A stretch of DNA of 64,000 nucleotides, taken from assembly GCA_033032175.1 (NCBI GenBank), contig CM065326.1, positions 10,062,001 through 10,126,000 on the forward strand. The letters are read 5' to 3'. A program made the position numbers and the translations under genes. The stretch comes from Saturnia japonica. Taxonomy: Eukaryota; Arthropoda; Insecta; Lepidoptera; Saturniidae. The notes beneath the pieces are model-generated. The model was not told where the DNA came from. It ran no database searches and worked only from the letters and a program-made list of their open reading frames with translations. Below are positions 1 to 10,494 of the stretch, one piece after another (position 1 is the first letter of the stretch; each line of letters starts with the position of its first letter).

Positions 1-2082
1 TTTCTAAGGAGCAATTGAAGCAAGGAGTGGCAAAGCTGGTTGAAAATTTAAACCGACCAAACACTTTTAAAGATGGCATCCCTGGTAAACATTGGCTTAC
101 TAATTTCTTATCAAGACACCCAACAGTTGCAAAGAGAGTAGCACAAACTTTGCCAACTCATCGAAACAAAATAACTGAACAAGATGTGCGCAATTGGTTT
201 GGTAGAGTCAAAAGTTATTTTGAAACAAATAATTTATTAAGTGTACTTGCAGATGAGTCAAGAGTTTATAACTGCGACGAAACTGCCTTTTTTCTCTGTC
301 CCAAAGAAAAAGACGTCTTAGTAAAAAAAGGTAGCAAGCGTGTGTATAACAGAGTTGCTAACGACGATAAAGAATGCTTAACTGTCTTAGTTAACGTTTC
401 AGCTGGTGGCAAAATTGCTCCACCTATGGTATTATATCCATACAAACGCTTGCCAAAAAACTTGCCTTTGACGGTGCCACCTACTTGGGGTATAGGATGC
501 ACAGAATCAGGGTGGATGAATATGGAGGCCTTTTATGAATATGTTGCGAATGTATTTTACAATTGGTTACTAGAAAACAAAATAACAAGGCCAGTCGCCC
601 TATTCATGGATGGCCATACCTCACACATTTCATTGCCATTAAGTCTTTTCTGCAAAGAAAAAGGAATTATACTCATTGCATTATTACCAAATTCGACGCA
701 CCTCCTTCAACCACTGGATGTTGGAGTTTTTCGACCTGTTAAGGGTATATGGAAAAACGTTGTTCACGACTTCAGAGTAAATAATAATTACGCCAAACTA
801 AAGCGCACAGATTTCGCCATAGAAGTACAAAAATGTTTCGAAAAAAGCCTTAAAGCAGATACAATAAAAAATAGCTTTCGAAGCGCTGGAATCTTTCCAT
901 TTGATGCCAATAATATTGACTTCTCAAAGGTAATTCCACAGGAAACAGATACCGCTGTTATTAATACACAGGAACCGTCCACAGAGCAATTTAATGTTTT
1001 TTTAGAGGAGTTTGAGAAACGACTGGCTCCAAAACTTCTTGAACTTTTTCTTGAGTCTGGAAACGAATGGGAAGGTGAGGAAAGATACAGATGTTTATTT
1101 GAATTCTGGAAGAAAATTCAACAAGAAAAACCACAGGCTCCTCCTATTTTCAACGATACAACTATCGTGAACAACATACGAGATTGTGATTTATCAGATG
1201 TTGTTTTGAATATGGAAATAGGTTCAAATGGTAGTATCATACTTCCTCTGAGCCCAAATCCTGAATCTATCATTAGCAATGATATTGCCCTACTAGATGA
1301 TGATCAGTCACTGACGCCGCGAAATAAACATTCAAAGCGATATTCATCTGATTCTAGCAATGTTTTGCAAAGGGAAAAATCACTTGGAGATGTAACTGAA
1401 GATGTGTCACGACCTTGTTGTTCCAGGACTCTAAATTTTCCATCATCCCCGATCAAGCTCACGGCAGTCAAGCAGTGAGTTAGCCCTGAATATTTCCAAC
1501 CTTGTTGACAGCCCCAACCTGAGTACGAATGAAACACTAGCAGTTGAAAGCATACCTTCTAATAAGAAACCAAATTTTCCAACTCCATTCAAAACAGCGT
1601 TTTTCTTTCCAAAATCCCCGAAAAAAACAACAACTAGACAAATTAAAAAACAAACCCCGACGGTTGCAGTTGCTAACGAATTTATAGAATATCAACGTAG
1701 AGTTGAAAAAGAAAAGAAAGAAAGAAGTGATGGAATTCTCAAAAGACGAGCAGAGAGATTAAAGAAACAAGAGGAAAAGAAATTTCAAAACCTTAAAAAA
1801 AAACAGAGAAAAAATAACGTACAAAAAACTAGATTTAAATTTTAAAATCCAACCAACCTTGAAAACATTGAAGAAGATCAAGAAACTGAGGCAAATATAG
1901 ATGACGACAATATACAAATAGCCTTACCACGTCGAACAAATAATCCAACTTACATATTCAACTCTGAATCATCCAACGATGATGAACTCCTTACGCTGAC
2001 CATAAGAAATAAAAAAACTTCCAGTGTTAAGAAAACCTATACCGAATTGTTCGGTGAATCTACATCGGCCGGTTCAACGTAG
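1..2082 (+). pseudogene. pogo/Tigger-like DD35D transposase, 5' truncated by window edge
   Basis: DNA transposase that would cut and paste its own element. The frame is open from base 3 to the stop at 1476-1478, so the true start lies left of the window. A CENP-B/HTH-type DNA-binding stretch (GIPGKHWLTNFLSRHP) is followed by a DDE_1 catalytic core: NCDETAFF (first Asp), FMDGHTSH (second) and LQPLDVGVF (third). There are 35 residues between the second and third Asp, the pogo/Fot spacing. Coding resumes in the +1 frame from about 1468: a Lys/Glu-rich, probably coiled or nuclear tail runs to TAA at 1843-1845. It then continues in the same frame, acidic, to TAG at 2080-2082. One frameshift plus one nonsense codon therefore break the C-terminal tail while the catalytic core is intact. 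Family assignment is secure; the 3' terminal repeat was not found. Confidence 0.85.
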
Positions 2083-3060
2083 CTTTCTATGGGATAATGT
2101 GATAACTCGTTTTTGCTTGTATTTATTTTCTTTCTGATTAATTAATTTCTAGTTATTTAACCTAAATGATTGCTACTGTTATGCTACATTGTTCCTGAAT
2201 ACTAGTGTTTATTGTTATTCTAATCTCTTAATAAGTTATAATTGTTATGCTTAATACTACTAAATAATACTTAATAATATACTGTTATTCTTAAATGATA
2301 ATAGTTTTGATTTTATACGAGATTAGTATTCGGTCGTAAATATCGGTTTTTTAAGTTTGAATAATTAACATTGATTGTTCTGTTTTCAGTGAATGAATTA
2401 GTTTCATAATGAGAATCGCGTATTGTTTGTTAGTCTTTTTTATGTTAATTTTGATAATCCATTTTTTAGCGTGGGTTATATATCCACCTCCGATAGCACG
2501 CGTACAAACAACCGAATAGAATGCACAAACGAAATTATAATTTTTAACGAACGCCCTGAGTCAAAGACGGCGGATTACAGATCGAATGCAACGTCATTCT
2601 GTGAACCGCGAGTGGCCACGGTCGTCGCTAATTGGCTGCTCGGGATATCACGCGATATATGATGCCCTCAGAAATGCATTGTGCTATAATTTTCATATTT
2701 TGTTTTTTACAAGATAAGTACCTAAGTACTTATTATTTAACAAAAATACAATGTTTAAATCTAAACGAGATAAAGCTTGATAATGCTTAATAATATCACA
2801 TGTTTATATCTATTTATATATTACTAAGTAGAAAACAAAAAAATCTCCATTAGCGAGATTATTTAACAATATTTCATTTTCCATTTACATTTTAAATAAT
2901 GTTATTTATTATCTAAGTATATTACATATTGTGGTGCTATTTTATTAATTAGATAAAATAGAGACTAAGACTGATTTAAAATCCAAAGATTATAAATAGA
3001 CCTGATTTTTAAACATCATGTATCATTCTCCCCACCTCCTTTCCTTTGTATTTTATGCAC
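2083..3060. other. AT-rich non-coding spacer
   Basis: No gene recognised. Very AT-rich except 2470-2660, which is mixed in composition and open in one frame, but that peptide resembles nothing I know. The interval must contain the right end of the pogo-like element and the left end of the Polinton; neither terminus nor a target duplication could be identified by eye. Confidence 0.5.
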
Positions 3061-3296
3061 TCGGAATTAGGATTTTTAAATCGGAATAAGGTGCCTTGGA
3101 CTTATTCATATTTTTGGATAATTTAACATTTATAATAAACTTTTATTGTCAAACTGTGAGTGTATTTAAAAAAAAAGATAAATAATACTTCTGACAAAAA
3201 TATTCAATTCTACAAAAAGGTATAATAAATACTTAATTTTTAATGTTCTTTTAAGTTTTGGTTAAAACACCGCGGAATTAGGTGCCTTTACCTTAA
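3061..3296. repeat. Thrice-repeated CGGAATWAGG motif upstream of PolB
   Basis: CGGAATTAGG occurs at about 3062 and 3274 and CGGAATAAGG at 3082. The last two extend to GGTGCCTT followed by a pyrimidine-rich ACTTA/CCTTA stretch. They lie 25-260 bp before the PolB start. They could be promoter elements of the Polinton or part of its terminal repeat; nothing in the sequence decides between these. Confidence 0.4.
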
Positions 3297-3321
3297 TTAA
3301 TATAAAAAATAACGATAACTT

Positions 3322-6274
3322 ATGTTTCAAATGGGCATTGCTTTCGGCATATACCCTACCAATAAAAAATTAAATCGCGTATCGTCTTACAAAATGCATT
3401 GCAATAAACTTAAATTCAATGGTGTATCTTTTCCTGTCAAATTTATCGATATACCTAAAGTTGAAAAAATAAACGATATCGGCATAAACGTTTTTGGTTT
3501 GGAATTCGACAAAGAAAGAAAAAAACATAGTGTAATAGGTCCGTTGTATTTAACTAAATCTCGAAAAAGTCGTCATATTAATTTATTGTACCTATATAAA
3601 AATACCAATGGCCATTATTGTTATATTAAAAACTTGTCTCGACTAGTTAGCAAACAACTTTCAAATCATGAGCATGCAGTAAACATCTGTGATGGTTGCT
3701 TACTGCACTTCCCTACTCAGAACAGTTTGAATAGTCATCAACAAAATGATTGCTCTCATATTTCCACAGAACTTCCGAATAGTGAAAAAACTAAAAAAAA
3801 ATTCGTTTGAGCAACCAATATCTAACGATAAATTAATTTTCGATAAATTTCAAAGAAAATTAAAGATACCATTTGTAGTGTATGCAGATTTCGAAGCATT
3901 ATTAAACCCAATAAAATCGTGTAACAATGATCCGTCGAAACCATTTACTAACAACGTTAATAAAAATGAAGTTTATAGTTTCGGATATTAAATAAAATGT
4001 TCATATAACGATAGTTTATCAAAATATCAAACATACAGTGGACCAAACTGTGCAAAAATATTCATGAATCGTTTATATAATGATTTAAAAATAATTTTAA
4101 ATAAACATAGTTTTCAAAAACAACCCAAACCATTGTTAACTGAAGATGAAATTAAAATTCGAAACTCTAAAATTTGCCATATTTGTGAAACAGATTTAAA
4201 TTATGAAAATATTTATGATTTCGATTGGTATACTGGTGATTTTAAAGGTGTCGCGCATGAAATATGTATTAAAAAGTTTCGAACCCCACAACACATTCCA
4301 ATATTACTTCATAATCTCAGTCACTACGATGCGCATTTCATTGTTCATGCATTAAATTTTGTAGAAGGTGCAGTGCAAGTAATTCCTCAAAATAAAGAAA
4401 AATATATATCATTTTCAAAGGTACTAAATATAAATAATAAAAATGTAAAATTAAGATTCATAGATTCTATAAAATTCTTACCAAGTAGTCTTGATCAGTT
4501 AGCAAAAAATCTGAAAGATGAACAATTCTATACTCTTAAAAGAAATTTCCCTAGAGATGAAGATTTTATTCGTCTTAGGCAGAAAGGTATATATCCATAT
4601 GAGTTTATGACCTCGTATGATTGTTTAAAATTAACATCACTTCCTAGTCAAGATCAGTTTTATAGTGCCCTAACTGATTCAAATGTATCTAATGATGATT
4701 ATAATCGTGCCCAGGATGTTTGGAAACACTTTAATTGTCGCAATATGTTAGATTACTCTAACTTATACTTAAAAACAGATGTTTTTCTGTTAACTGATGT
4801 ATTTGAAAATTTCAGAAATCTTTGTATTGCAACATATGATTTAGATCCGGCTCACTATTATACAGCACCGGGGTTAAGTTGGGACGCTATGTTAAAATAT
4901 ACAAAAATTGAATTAGAATTATTGACAGACTTTGATAAAATAGCTTTCATCAAGGCGGGGATAAGAGGGGGAGTATCTCAATGTAGTAATCGCTATGCAA
5001 AGGCAAATAATGGATTCTTGGAAGATTTTGATATAAACAAACCTAAATCATATCTTGTATATTTCGATGCAAGCAATCTTTATGGTTGGGCTATGTCTCA
5101 ATATCTTCCATAAGGAGGTTTTGAATGGGTAAGTCCCAATACAAATTTCGACGTATGTGATACATCTGAATACGGTTTTATTTTAGAAGTCGATTTAGAG
5201 TATCCTGTGGAACTTCACGATTTACATTCAGATTTACCACTGTGCCCCGAAAATATAAGTGTAGGTAATTCTAAAGAAATAAGACTAATTCCAAATCTTA
5301 ATAATAAAAGTAAATATAAAATTCATTACAGAAACCTCAGACAATGTCTTGAAATGGGTATGAAGGTAACAAAAATTCATAGAATTTTGAAATTTCGTCA
5401 AAGTCCTTGGCTAGAAAAATACATAAATTTAAACACTAAATTAAGAACTAGGGCAACATCAGATTTTGAAAAAGACTTTTTTAAATTAATGAATAATTCC
5501 GTGTTCGGTAAAACCATGGAGAACATCGAAAAACGAGTTAATATAAAACTATTAACGGACTGGGAAAACCGAGGGAAATCTTTAGGGGTACAAGATTTAA
5601 TTGCCAAACCAGAATTTCACAGTTTATCAGTTTTTTCCGAAAATTTAGTTGCAGTGCAGTTACGAAGGACAAAATTAATTTATAACAAACCAACATATTT
5701 AGGATTTTGCATATTAGATATTTCAAAAACATTAATGTATGAATTTCATTACAACTACATGTTGAATAAATTTAGTAACAAAACAAAATTATTGTATACT
5801 GACACTGACAGCTTAATATATCAAATTTTCACAGATAACTTTTACGAAGATATTAAGCCCGATCTAGTCACTCGGTTTGACACTTCTGATTTTTCTTCTG
5901 ATAATATATTTGGATACCCAAAAATTAATAAAAAAAAGTTAGGTTTCTTTAAAGATGAAAACAATGGTAATATTTTAAAAGAATTCGTAGGACTTCGATC
6001 TAAAATGTATGCATTTGAAGTTGAAAATAAATTTGTAGCAAAAGCAAAAGGTGTAAATAAATGTGTCACAAAAAATATGACAATGGAAAATTACAAATCA
6101 TGTCTCTTCAAGAAAAATATTCAATTTTGTAGCATGTATAGATTCAAGTCTATTAAACACATTATCTTTACTCAACAAATTAACAAATCCTGTTTATCCT
6201 ATAATGACACTAAACGACATATATTACCAAATAATGTTGATACACTAGCATGGGGTCATTATAAATTAAGATAA
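3322..6274 (+). pseudogene. Polinton protein-primed family B DNA polymerase, broken
   Basis: Replicates the element by protein-primed synthesis. The N-terminal part runs from ATG 3322 in frame 1 to 3810. An A-rich run near 3790 moves the reading to frame 2, which holds for the rest of the gene. In order: exonuclease motif YADFEALL; a Cys-rich stretch CHICETDLNYE; HNLSHYDAHFI (second exonuclease motif); YFDASNLYGWAMS (polymerase motif A); KLMNNSVFGKTMEN (motif B); YTDTDSLIYQI (motif C, two catalytic Asp). In-frame stops TAA at 3989-3991 and TAA at 5111-5113, the latter immediately after motif A. Motifs are all present, so decay looks limited. Total about 980 codons, close to family size, though extra N-terminal sequence may be missing. 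Confidence 0.9.
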
Positions 6275-6345
6275 GAAATAATTGTAAGTTAGTGTTTTTG
6301 TAAATATTATGTATAAATGAAATAAATAACCTTTTTTTCTTATAA

Positions 6346-7056
6346 ATGTCTTATTCTTTTAAATATCCTCTTAGGACCTACACGTGTTACGTAGTTATGT
6401 TTCAGTTTATTCATCCGTTTACTGCCATAGTTGCAGGTCACAGTGGTTGTGGAAAATCAAATTTCGTTACAAACTTTATTAAATATATTAATCAAATATG
6501 TAATAGATATTTTAGCCAAATTACTTGGTGCTTTGATGAAATGCAACCTTTGTACAATTTAATAAACGTAAATTATTATCAAGGTATACCAGATCTAAAT
6601 ATGTTTGATGGAAAGGATGTAAACCTTATAATAATTGATGATCTGATGCGAGAATCTGATGGTCGAATTGTAGATATTTTTACTAAAGGTAGTCATCATA
6701 GAAATTTAAGTGTTTTCTATATAACACAAAATTTATTTCATCAGGGTAGAGGTCAAAGAGACATTTCCTTGAATTCAAGTTATATTATTTATTTCAAAAA
6801 CCCTCGTGATAAAACACAAATTCGATATTTAGCACGTCAAGTATCACCAGAAAATCAAAAGTTCATTGAAGATGCTTACAGGGATGCTACTAAAGAAGCA
6901 CATGGATATTTAATGATAGACCTTAAACAGGAGACTATTGACATGTGTAGAATGAAATCAAAAATATTTCCTTCGGATGGATACTGTACGGTTTATGTCC
7001 CCACAAAGGGCTTTAAATATGCTAATAATCATCAAGTCCCCATCATTTACAAATAA
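6346..7056 (+). CDS. Polinton genome-packaging ATPase (FtsK/HerA, A32-like)
   Basis: Would drive packaging of element DNA into capsids. 236 codons, intact. Walker A GHSGCGKS at residues 31-38 and Walker B LIIIDD at 94-99, with downstream FYITQN (sensor-like) typical of the A32 clade. The first ATG gives 17 extra residues; MFQFIHPFTAIVAG from the second Met (position 18) matches the usual start of Polinton ATPases better, so the true start may be 6397. The stop overlaps the next start (TAATG at 7054-7058), consistent with a compact viral-type transcription unit. Follows PolB after a 71-bp AT-rich gap. Confidence 0.9.
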   Translation: MSYSFKYPLRTYTCYVVMFQFIHPFTAIVAGHSGCGKSNFVTNFIKYINQICNRYFSQITWCFDEMQPLYNLINVNYYQGIPDLNMFDGKDVNLIIIDDLMRESDGRIVDIFTKGSHHRNLSVFYITQNLFHQGRGQRDISLNSSYIIYFKNPRDKTQIRYLARQVSPENQKFIEDAYRDATKEAHGYLMIDLKQETIDMCRMKSKIFPSDGYCTVYVPTKGFKYANNHQVPIIYK

Positions 7057-7379
7057 TGCATCGAAGTGTCAAGACGCATAAGGATTTACTAAGCGCACTA
7101 CATACACTTAAACCAAAATATCGACGAGTCTTACTAAAAGCGTGTGACGAAAAAGAAATAAATTGCATTTGTGAATGTATACATAACGTTCTACAAGGTA
7201 AAGTACCACTTGACGAAAAAGAAAAGAAACATTTAAACAAATTCAAAACTGTACTTCGTAAGTTAGTACGTAAGAGTACAAATAAAATAAGAAAGAAAAT
7301 AATAGTTCAAAAAGGTGGTGCGTTCCTACCAATAATATTGGGTTCTATTTTAAGTGGTTTAATTAATTATATTGTTTAA
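7056..7379 (+). CDS. Small basic Polinton protein with C-terminal hydrophobic segment
   Basis: 107 codons, intact, overlapping the ATPase stop by one base. It has a basic N-terminal two-thirds with two Cys (CICEC), then a Lys/Arg-rich stretch and a final Gly-rich hydrophobic segment (GGAFLPIILGSILSGLINY) that could insert in a membrane. Small proteins of this kind sit beside the ATPase in many insect Polintons, but I do not know an established function. By analogy with adenovirus core or membrane-lytic minor proteins it may be virion-associated; that is only a guess from charge and hydrophobicity. Confidence 0.6.
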   Translation: MHRSVKTHKDLLSALHTLKPKYRRVLLKACDEKEINCICECIHNVLQGKVPLDEKEKKHLNKFKTVLRKLVRKSTNKIRKKIIVQKGGAFLPIILGSILSGLINYIV

Positions 7380-7380
7380 A

Positions 7381-8181
7381 ATGGAGCATGCCAAAAAAAT
7401 GTTACTTATTGAACCAGGTTTAATAGACAAATTGAATCAATGTAATAGTCAGAAATTCGACAATCCTACTTCGAGATTAGATACTGAAATGCAAAACATT
7501 TTAAATAATAATATGGATGATAGAAAAAAATGTATTCTATATTTACAAATTCTACAAAGATATCTCCACTTTTCTGAAATAGATCGACAACCATTTGAAC
7601 TACCAATAGTAACTTCCAATACTGATACTACAAGGTCCAATATAAAAAAGGAATTTTCCAATATAAATAATGATGTCAATACTAAAGATCTAGTTGCTGT
7701 TCAGACACCAAACGAGGAAGAGAAACAGGTAGAAACTTTTAAAACTCTGCTTAACCCTACCTATACAACAAATACACTTTTAACTTTAATACCTAAATCG
7801 TATACAAAAAAGGGCGAGTTGTTATTGAACTTTTTATTGACGAGTAAACATAAAATTCGTTGGGATGACAATGGTGTAGTCATTATAGATAATGAAAAAA
7901 TTCCTGGGAGCAATATTATAGATTTGGTAAATGATTCACTTAGACCTCTAAAAAATAATGATCCAATAGGCTGGGAAAAGTTTGCACAAGCACTAAGGGA
8001 TATTAAAATACCACTTACTTATATTGGAAATCCAAAACGAAGTGAATACATAACTAAACTTAAATTGAAAGACACCCAAGTACATTCTGCAGATGAGGAA
8101 GTTTATGTTACACCGAATAGTGGAGATAAGCGCACTAGAAAAGTCAGAAAAAAAATTGACTGGAAGAAATGGACCCCTTAA
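7381..8181 (+). CDS. Conserved Polinton protein of unknown function
   Basis: 266 codons from ATG 7381, one base after the previous stop. An in-frame TTG at 7372 would overlap the preceding gene and is less likely. No catalytic motif recognised. The N-terminal half is charged and likely flexible. The C-terminal half contains a compact hydrophobic block (TLIPKSYTKKGELLLNFLL), then NNDPIGWEKFAQAL and IPLTYIGN, and ends in a very basic tail. I recall proteins with such a DP-GW-x-x-F pattern beside Polinton integrases, without a known role. The last 13 bases overlap the integrase gene. Confidence 0.6.
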   Translation: MEHAKKMLLIEPGLIDKLNQCNSQKFDNPTSRLDTEMQNILNNNMDDRKKCILYLQILQRYLHFSEIDRQPFELPIVTSNTDTTRSNIKKEFSNINNDVNTKDLVAVQTPNEEEKQVETFKTLLNPTYTTNTLLTLIPKSYTKKGELLLNFLLTSKHKIRWDDNGVVIIDNEKIPGSNIIDLVNDSLRPLKNNDPIGWEKFAQALRDIKIPLTYIGNPKRSEYITKLKLKDTQVHSADEEVYVTPNSGDKRTRKVRKKIDWKKWTP

Positions 8182-9260
8182 TAGAAATTAATAAAATTTA
8201 TTATGATGCCTCGCATCCTGCAGGATATGGCAGTATCGAAAAATTAGCAAAAGCTATGAAAGGGAAAATTACTAAAAAAGATGTAAAAAAATGGTTACAA
8301 TCTCAAGAAACTTACACACTTCATAAACCTGTACAAAGAAAATTTCAACGAAATAAATATATTTTATCTAATCTAAACGAACTTTGGCAAGCTGATTTAA
8401 GTGATATGAGAAGTTATTCTAAATATAATGATGGGTTTAATTATATTCTTTGTGTTATTGATGTATTCACTAAATATGCCTATGCTAGACATATGAAAAA
8501 TAAAAATTCTGAAACGATTAAAAAATGTTTTGAAAGTATATTTATTGAAGCCAATACCACCCCAGCACATATACAGTCAGATAAAGGAACTGAATTTGTT
8601 TCAAAGGATGTGCAAAAGTACTCTAAGATTAAAAATGTCCATTATTATACTACTAATAATCTCGATATTAAAGCGAGCATTGTAGAAAGATTCCAAAGGA
8701 CATTGAAAATGAAAATGTGGCGTTACTTCACTCATAAAAGCACATATAGGTACATAGATATTTTACAAAACTTACTTTATGCTTATAATCATAGTTACCA
8801 TTCCAGCATTAAAATGTGTCCTTGTGATGTAAATTCAAGCAATATATTAACTGTTTGGAATAATTTATATGATAGGGAGACCGTAAAACAAACTCAAAAA
8901 AATCGTCTACAAAAATTTTGTATTGGTGACTATGTGAGAATTACGAAATATAAACATGTATTTTAAAAAGGCTATGAATCCAATTGGAGTGATGAAATTT
9001 TTATTATATCATCAATAATAAATAGATCACCCTGGGTAGTATACACATTAGAAGATTTACAAAATGAATCGATAGTGGGTACTTTCTATGAAAGAGAGTT
9101 GCAAAAAGTTGATTATAACCCCACTACAAATTACAAAATAGATAAAATTATTAGCACCCGTTACTCAGGTAACAGAAAGCAGGTGTTAGTGAAGTGGAAA
9201 GGTTATCCAGATAAATTTAACAGTTGGATTTTGGTTTCTAGTTTGAAACAATTACAATGA
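8169..9260 (+). pseudogene. Polinton integrase with chromodomain, one nonsense codon
   Basis: Retroviral-type integrase that inserts the element. DDE core: WQADLSDM (Asp76), IQSDKGTEF (Asp138) and KASIVERF (Glu173), with 34 residues between the last two. An SH3-like segment (FCIGDYVRI) follows. TAA at 8964-8966 interrupts it; the same frame continues to 9260 with the rest of the SH3-like region and a chromodomain (YKIDKIISTRYSG, then VLVKWKGYP and SWI). The sole defect visible is this stop. Starts inside the 3' end of the preceding gene and ends with an ATGA overlap onto the minor capsid gene. The chromodomain suggests targeting to histone-marked chromatin, as in chromoviruses. Confidence 0.88.
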
Positions 9261-10021
9261 AGGAAAGTTTCTATCTAACCTTACCAAGCAACAGTTCCAT
9301 GGAATACTTTCCTACAAACACAACAGCTCTTTTTTCAACTAAATTACCCAAACCTATCATATTGGAAGGAACATGGTCTGTTGGTGTTGTTGAATTTCAA
9401 TATCCATGTACAATGTTTACTGTTCAAACACATGAAAATGTGGTTTACATAGCTAAATGGATGACGATGCCTAACCAAGAGAAACCCTCACTGGCATACT
9501 ATAAAACTCATATACCCGCCACAAACTATGACAACATTAACCATATTTTAACAGCATTAAACAGTATTAAAGAGAAAGTTAAATTTCGCTATGATGAGAT
9601 AACAAAGTTTGTCGACGTTTCTGTTGCGGATGAATCAATAACATCACTGAAGTTGTCACCTAAGTTGTGTCTTCAACTTGGATTTGAGCCTGACGGAAAC
9701 CTTGTTACTAAGGGTAGTGGAAAGTGTCCAGCGAATTTGTATTTGGGTTTACCATCTCAGTTATTTGTATACTGCGATATAATCGAACCACAAATCGTTG
9801 GCGATGTGATGACTCCTTTACTACGAATAATAATAACATTAGATCCTTCAAAGTATATTTATGGTGCTAATAAAATGCATGTTTTCTCACCACCTCACTA
9901 CTTACCAATCATGCGTAGAGAGTTTGACACCATTGAAATGGATATAAGATCAAACACTGGTGAAAAAATACCATTCCAGTTTGGGACTGTGTGTGTTAAA
10001 CTATATTTCAAAAAATTATAA
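9257..10021 (+). CDS. Polinton minor capsid (penton-like) protein candidate
   Basis: 254 codons, intact. The opening FYLTLPSNSSMEYFPTNT and TKLPKPIILEGTWSVG are the characteristic start of the Polinton protein proposed to form the single-jelly-roll penton. The sequence is beta-rich with no catalytic residues, as expected of a capsid component. It overlaps the integrase stop (ATGA at 9257) and its own stop overlaps the next start (TAATG at 10019-10023), so translation coupling or reinitiation may be used. The assignment rests on remembered family resemblance; a structure prediction would settle the fold. Confidence 0.75.
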   Translation: MKESFYLTLPSNSSMEYFPTNTTALFSTKLPKPIILEGTWSVGVVEFQYPCTMFTVQTHENVVYIAKWMTMPNQEKPSLAYYKTHIPATNYDNINHILTALNSIKEKVKFRYDEITKFVDVSVADESITSLKLSPKLCLQLGFEPDGNLVTKGSGKCPANLYLGLPSQLFVYCDIIEPQIVGDVMTPLLRIIITLDPSKYIYGANKMHVFSPPHYLPIMRREFDTIEMDIRSNTGEKIPFQFGTVCVKLYFKKL

Positions 10022-10482
10022 TGAATCTTAAACACAATAACATAACTTGCCCTTATGAACATTATTACTCTAACCAAGCTGGGACTGGTATTGGAGTAAT
10101 TTATAGAGGAGCACCATATCAACGTGGTCATGGAATTGGTAGTTTTCTAGGAGGTTTGTTTAGATCTGTTTTACCATTGCTCTCTAGTGGGGCTCGAGTG
10201 GTTGGAAAAGAAGCCTTAAATGCAGGAGTAGGGCTTCTGTCTGATATGGTAAATGCACGTCCCATGGAGGATGCGGTTAAGAATCGTTTAAAAGAAGCTA
10301 GTACAAACTTAAAAAGAAAAGCTGATAATAAAATTGATCGATTGAATATGTCGGGGTCAGGATATATAACTAAGAGGCAACATTTAACTTCATTCTTTTC
10401 ACCACTAGCTGCTAAGGTGAAAGCTGCTAACAAAAAAAAATTGAAATTGAACCAAAAGAATATCAAAGATATATTTTCTTAA
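10021..10482 (+). CDS. Small basic, Gly-rich Polinton protein
   Basis: 153 codons, intact. After a short polar start it has a Gly-rich amphipathic segment (GHGIGSFLGGLFRSVLP) followed by LLSSGARVVGKEAL, then a Lys-rich tail. This pattern is repeatedly seen between the two capsid genes of insect Polintons. Its character, a short amphipathic Gly-rich helix plus basic tail, resembles adenovirus minor core or membrane-active proteins, so a role inside the capsid is plausible but unproven. Overlaps the minor capsid stop by one base; 12 bp separate it from the major capsid gene. Confidence 0.6.
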   Translation: MNLKHNNITCPYEHYYSNQAGTGIGVIYRGAPYQRGHGIGSFLGGLFRSVLPLLSSGARVVGKEALNAGVGLLSDMVNARPMEDAVKNRLKEASTNLKRKADNKIDRLNMSGSGYITKRQHLTSFFSPLAAKVKAANKKKLKLNQKNIKDIFS

Positions 10483-10494
10483 ATTAAATTAATT

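Noticed and set aside
2423..2662. 79-codon open frame
   Set aside because: No start context, no family resemblance, and located in a spacer between two elements.
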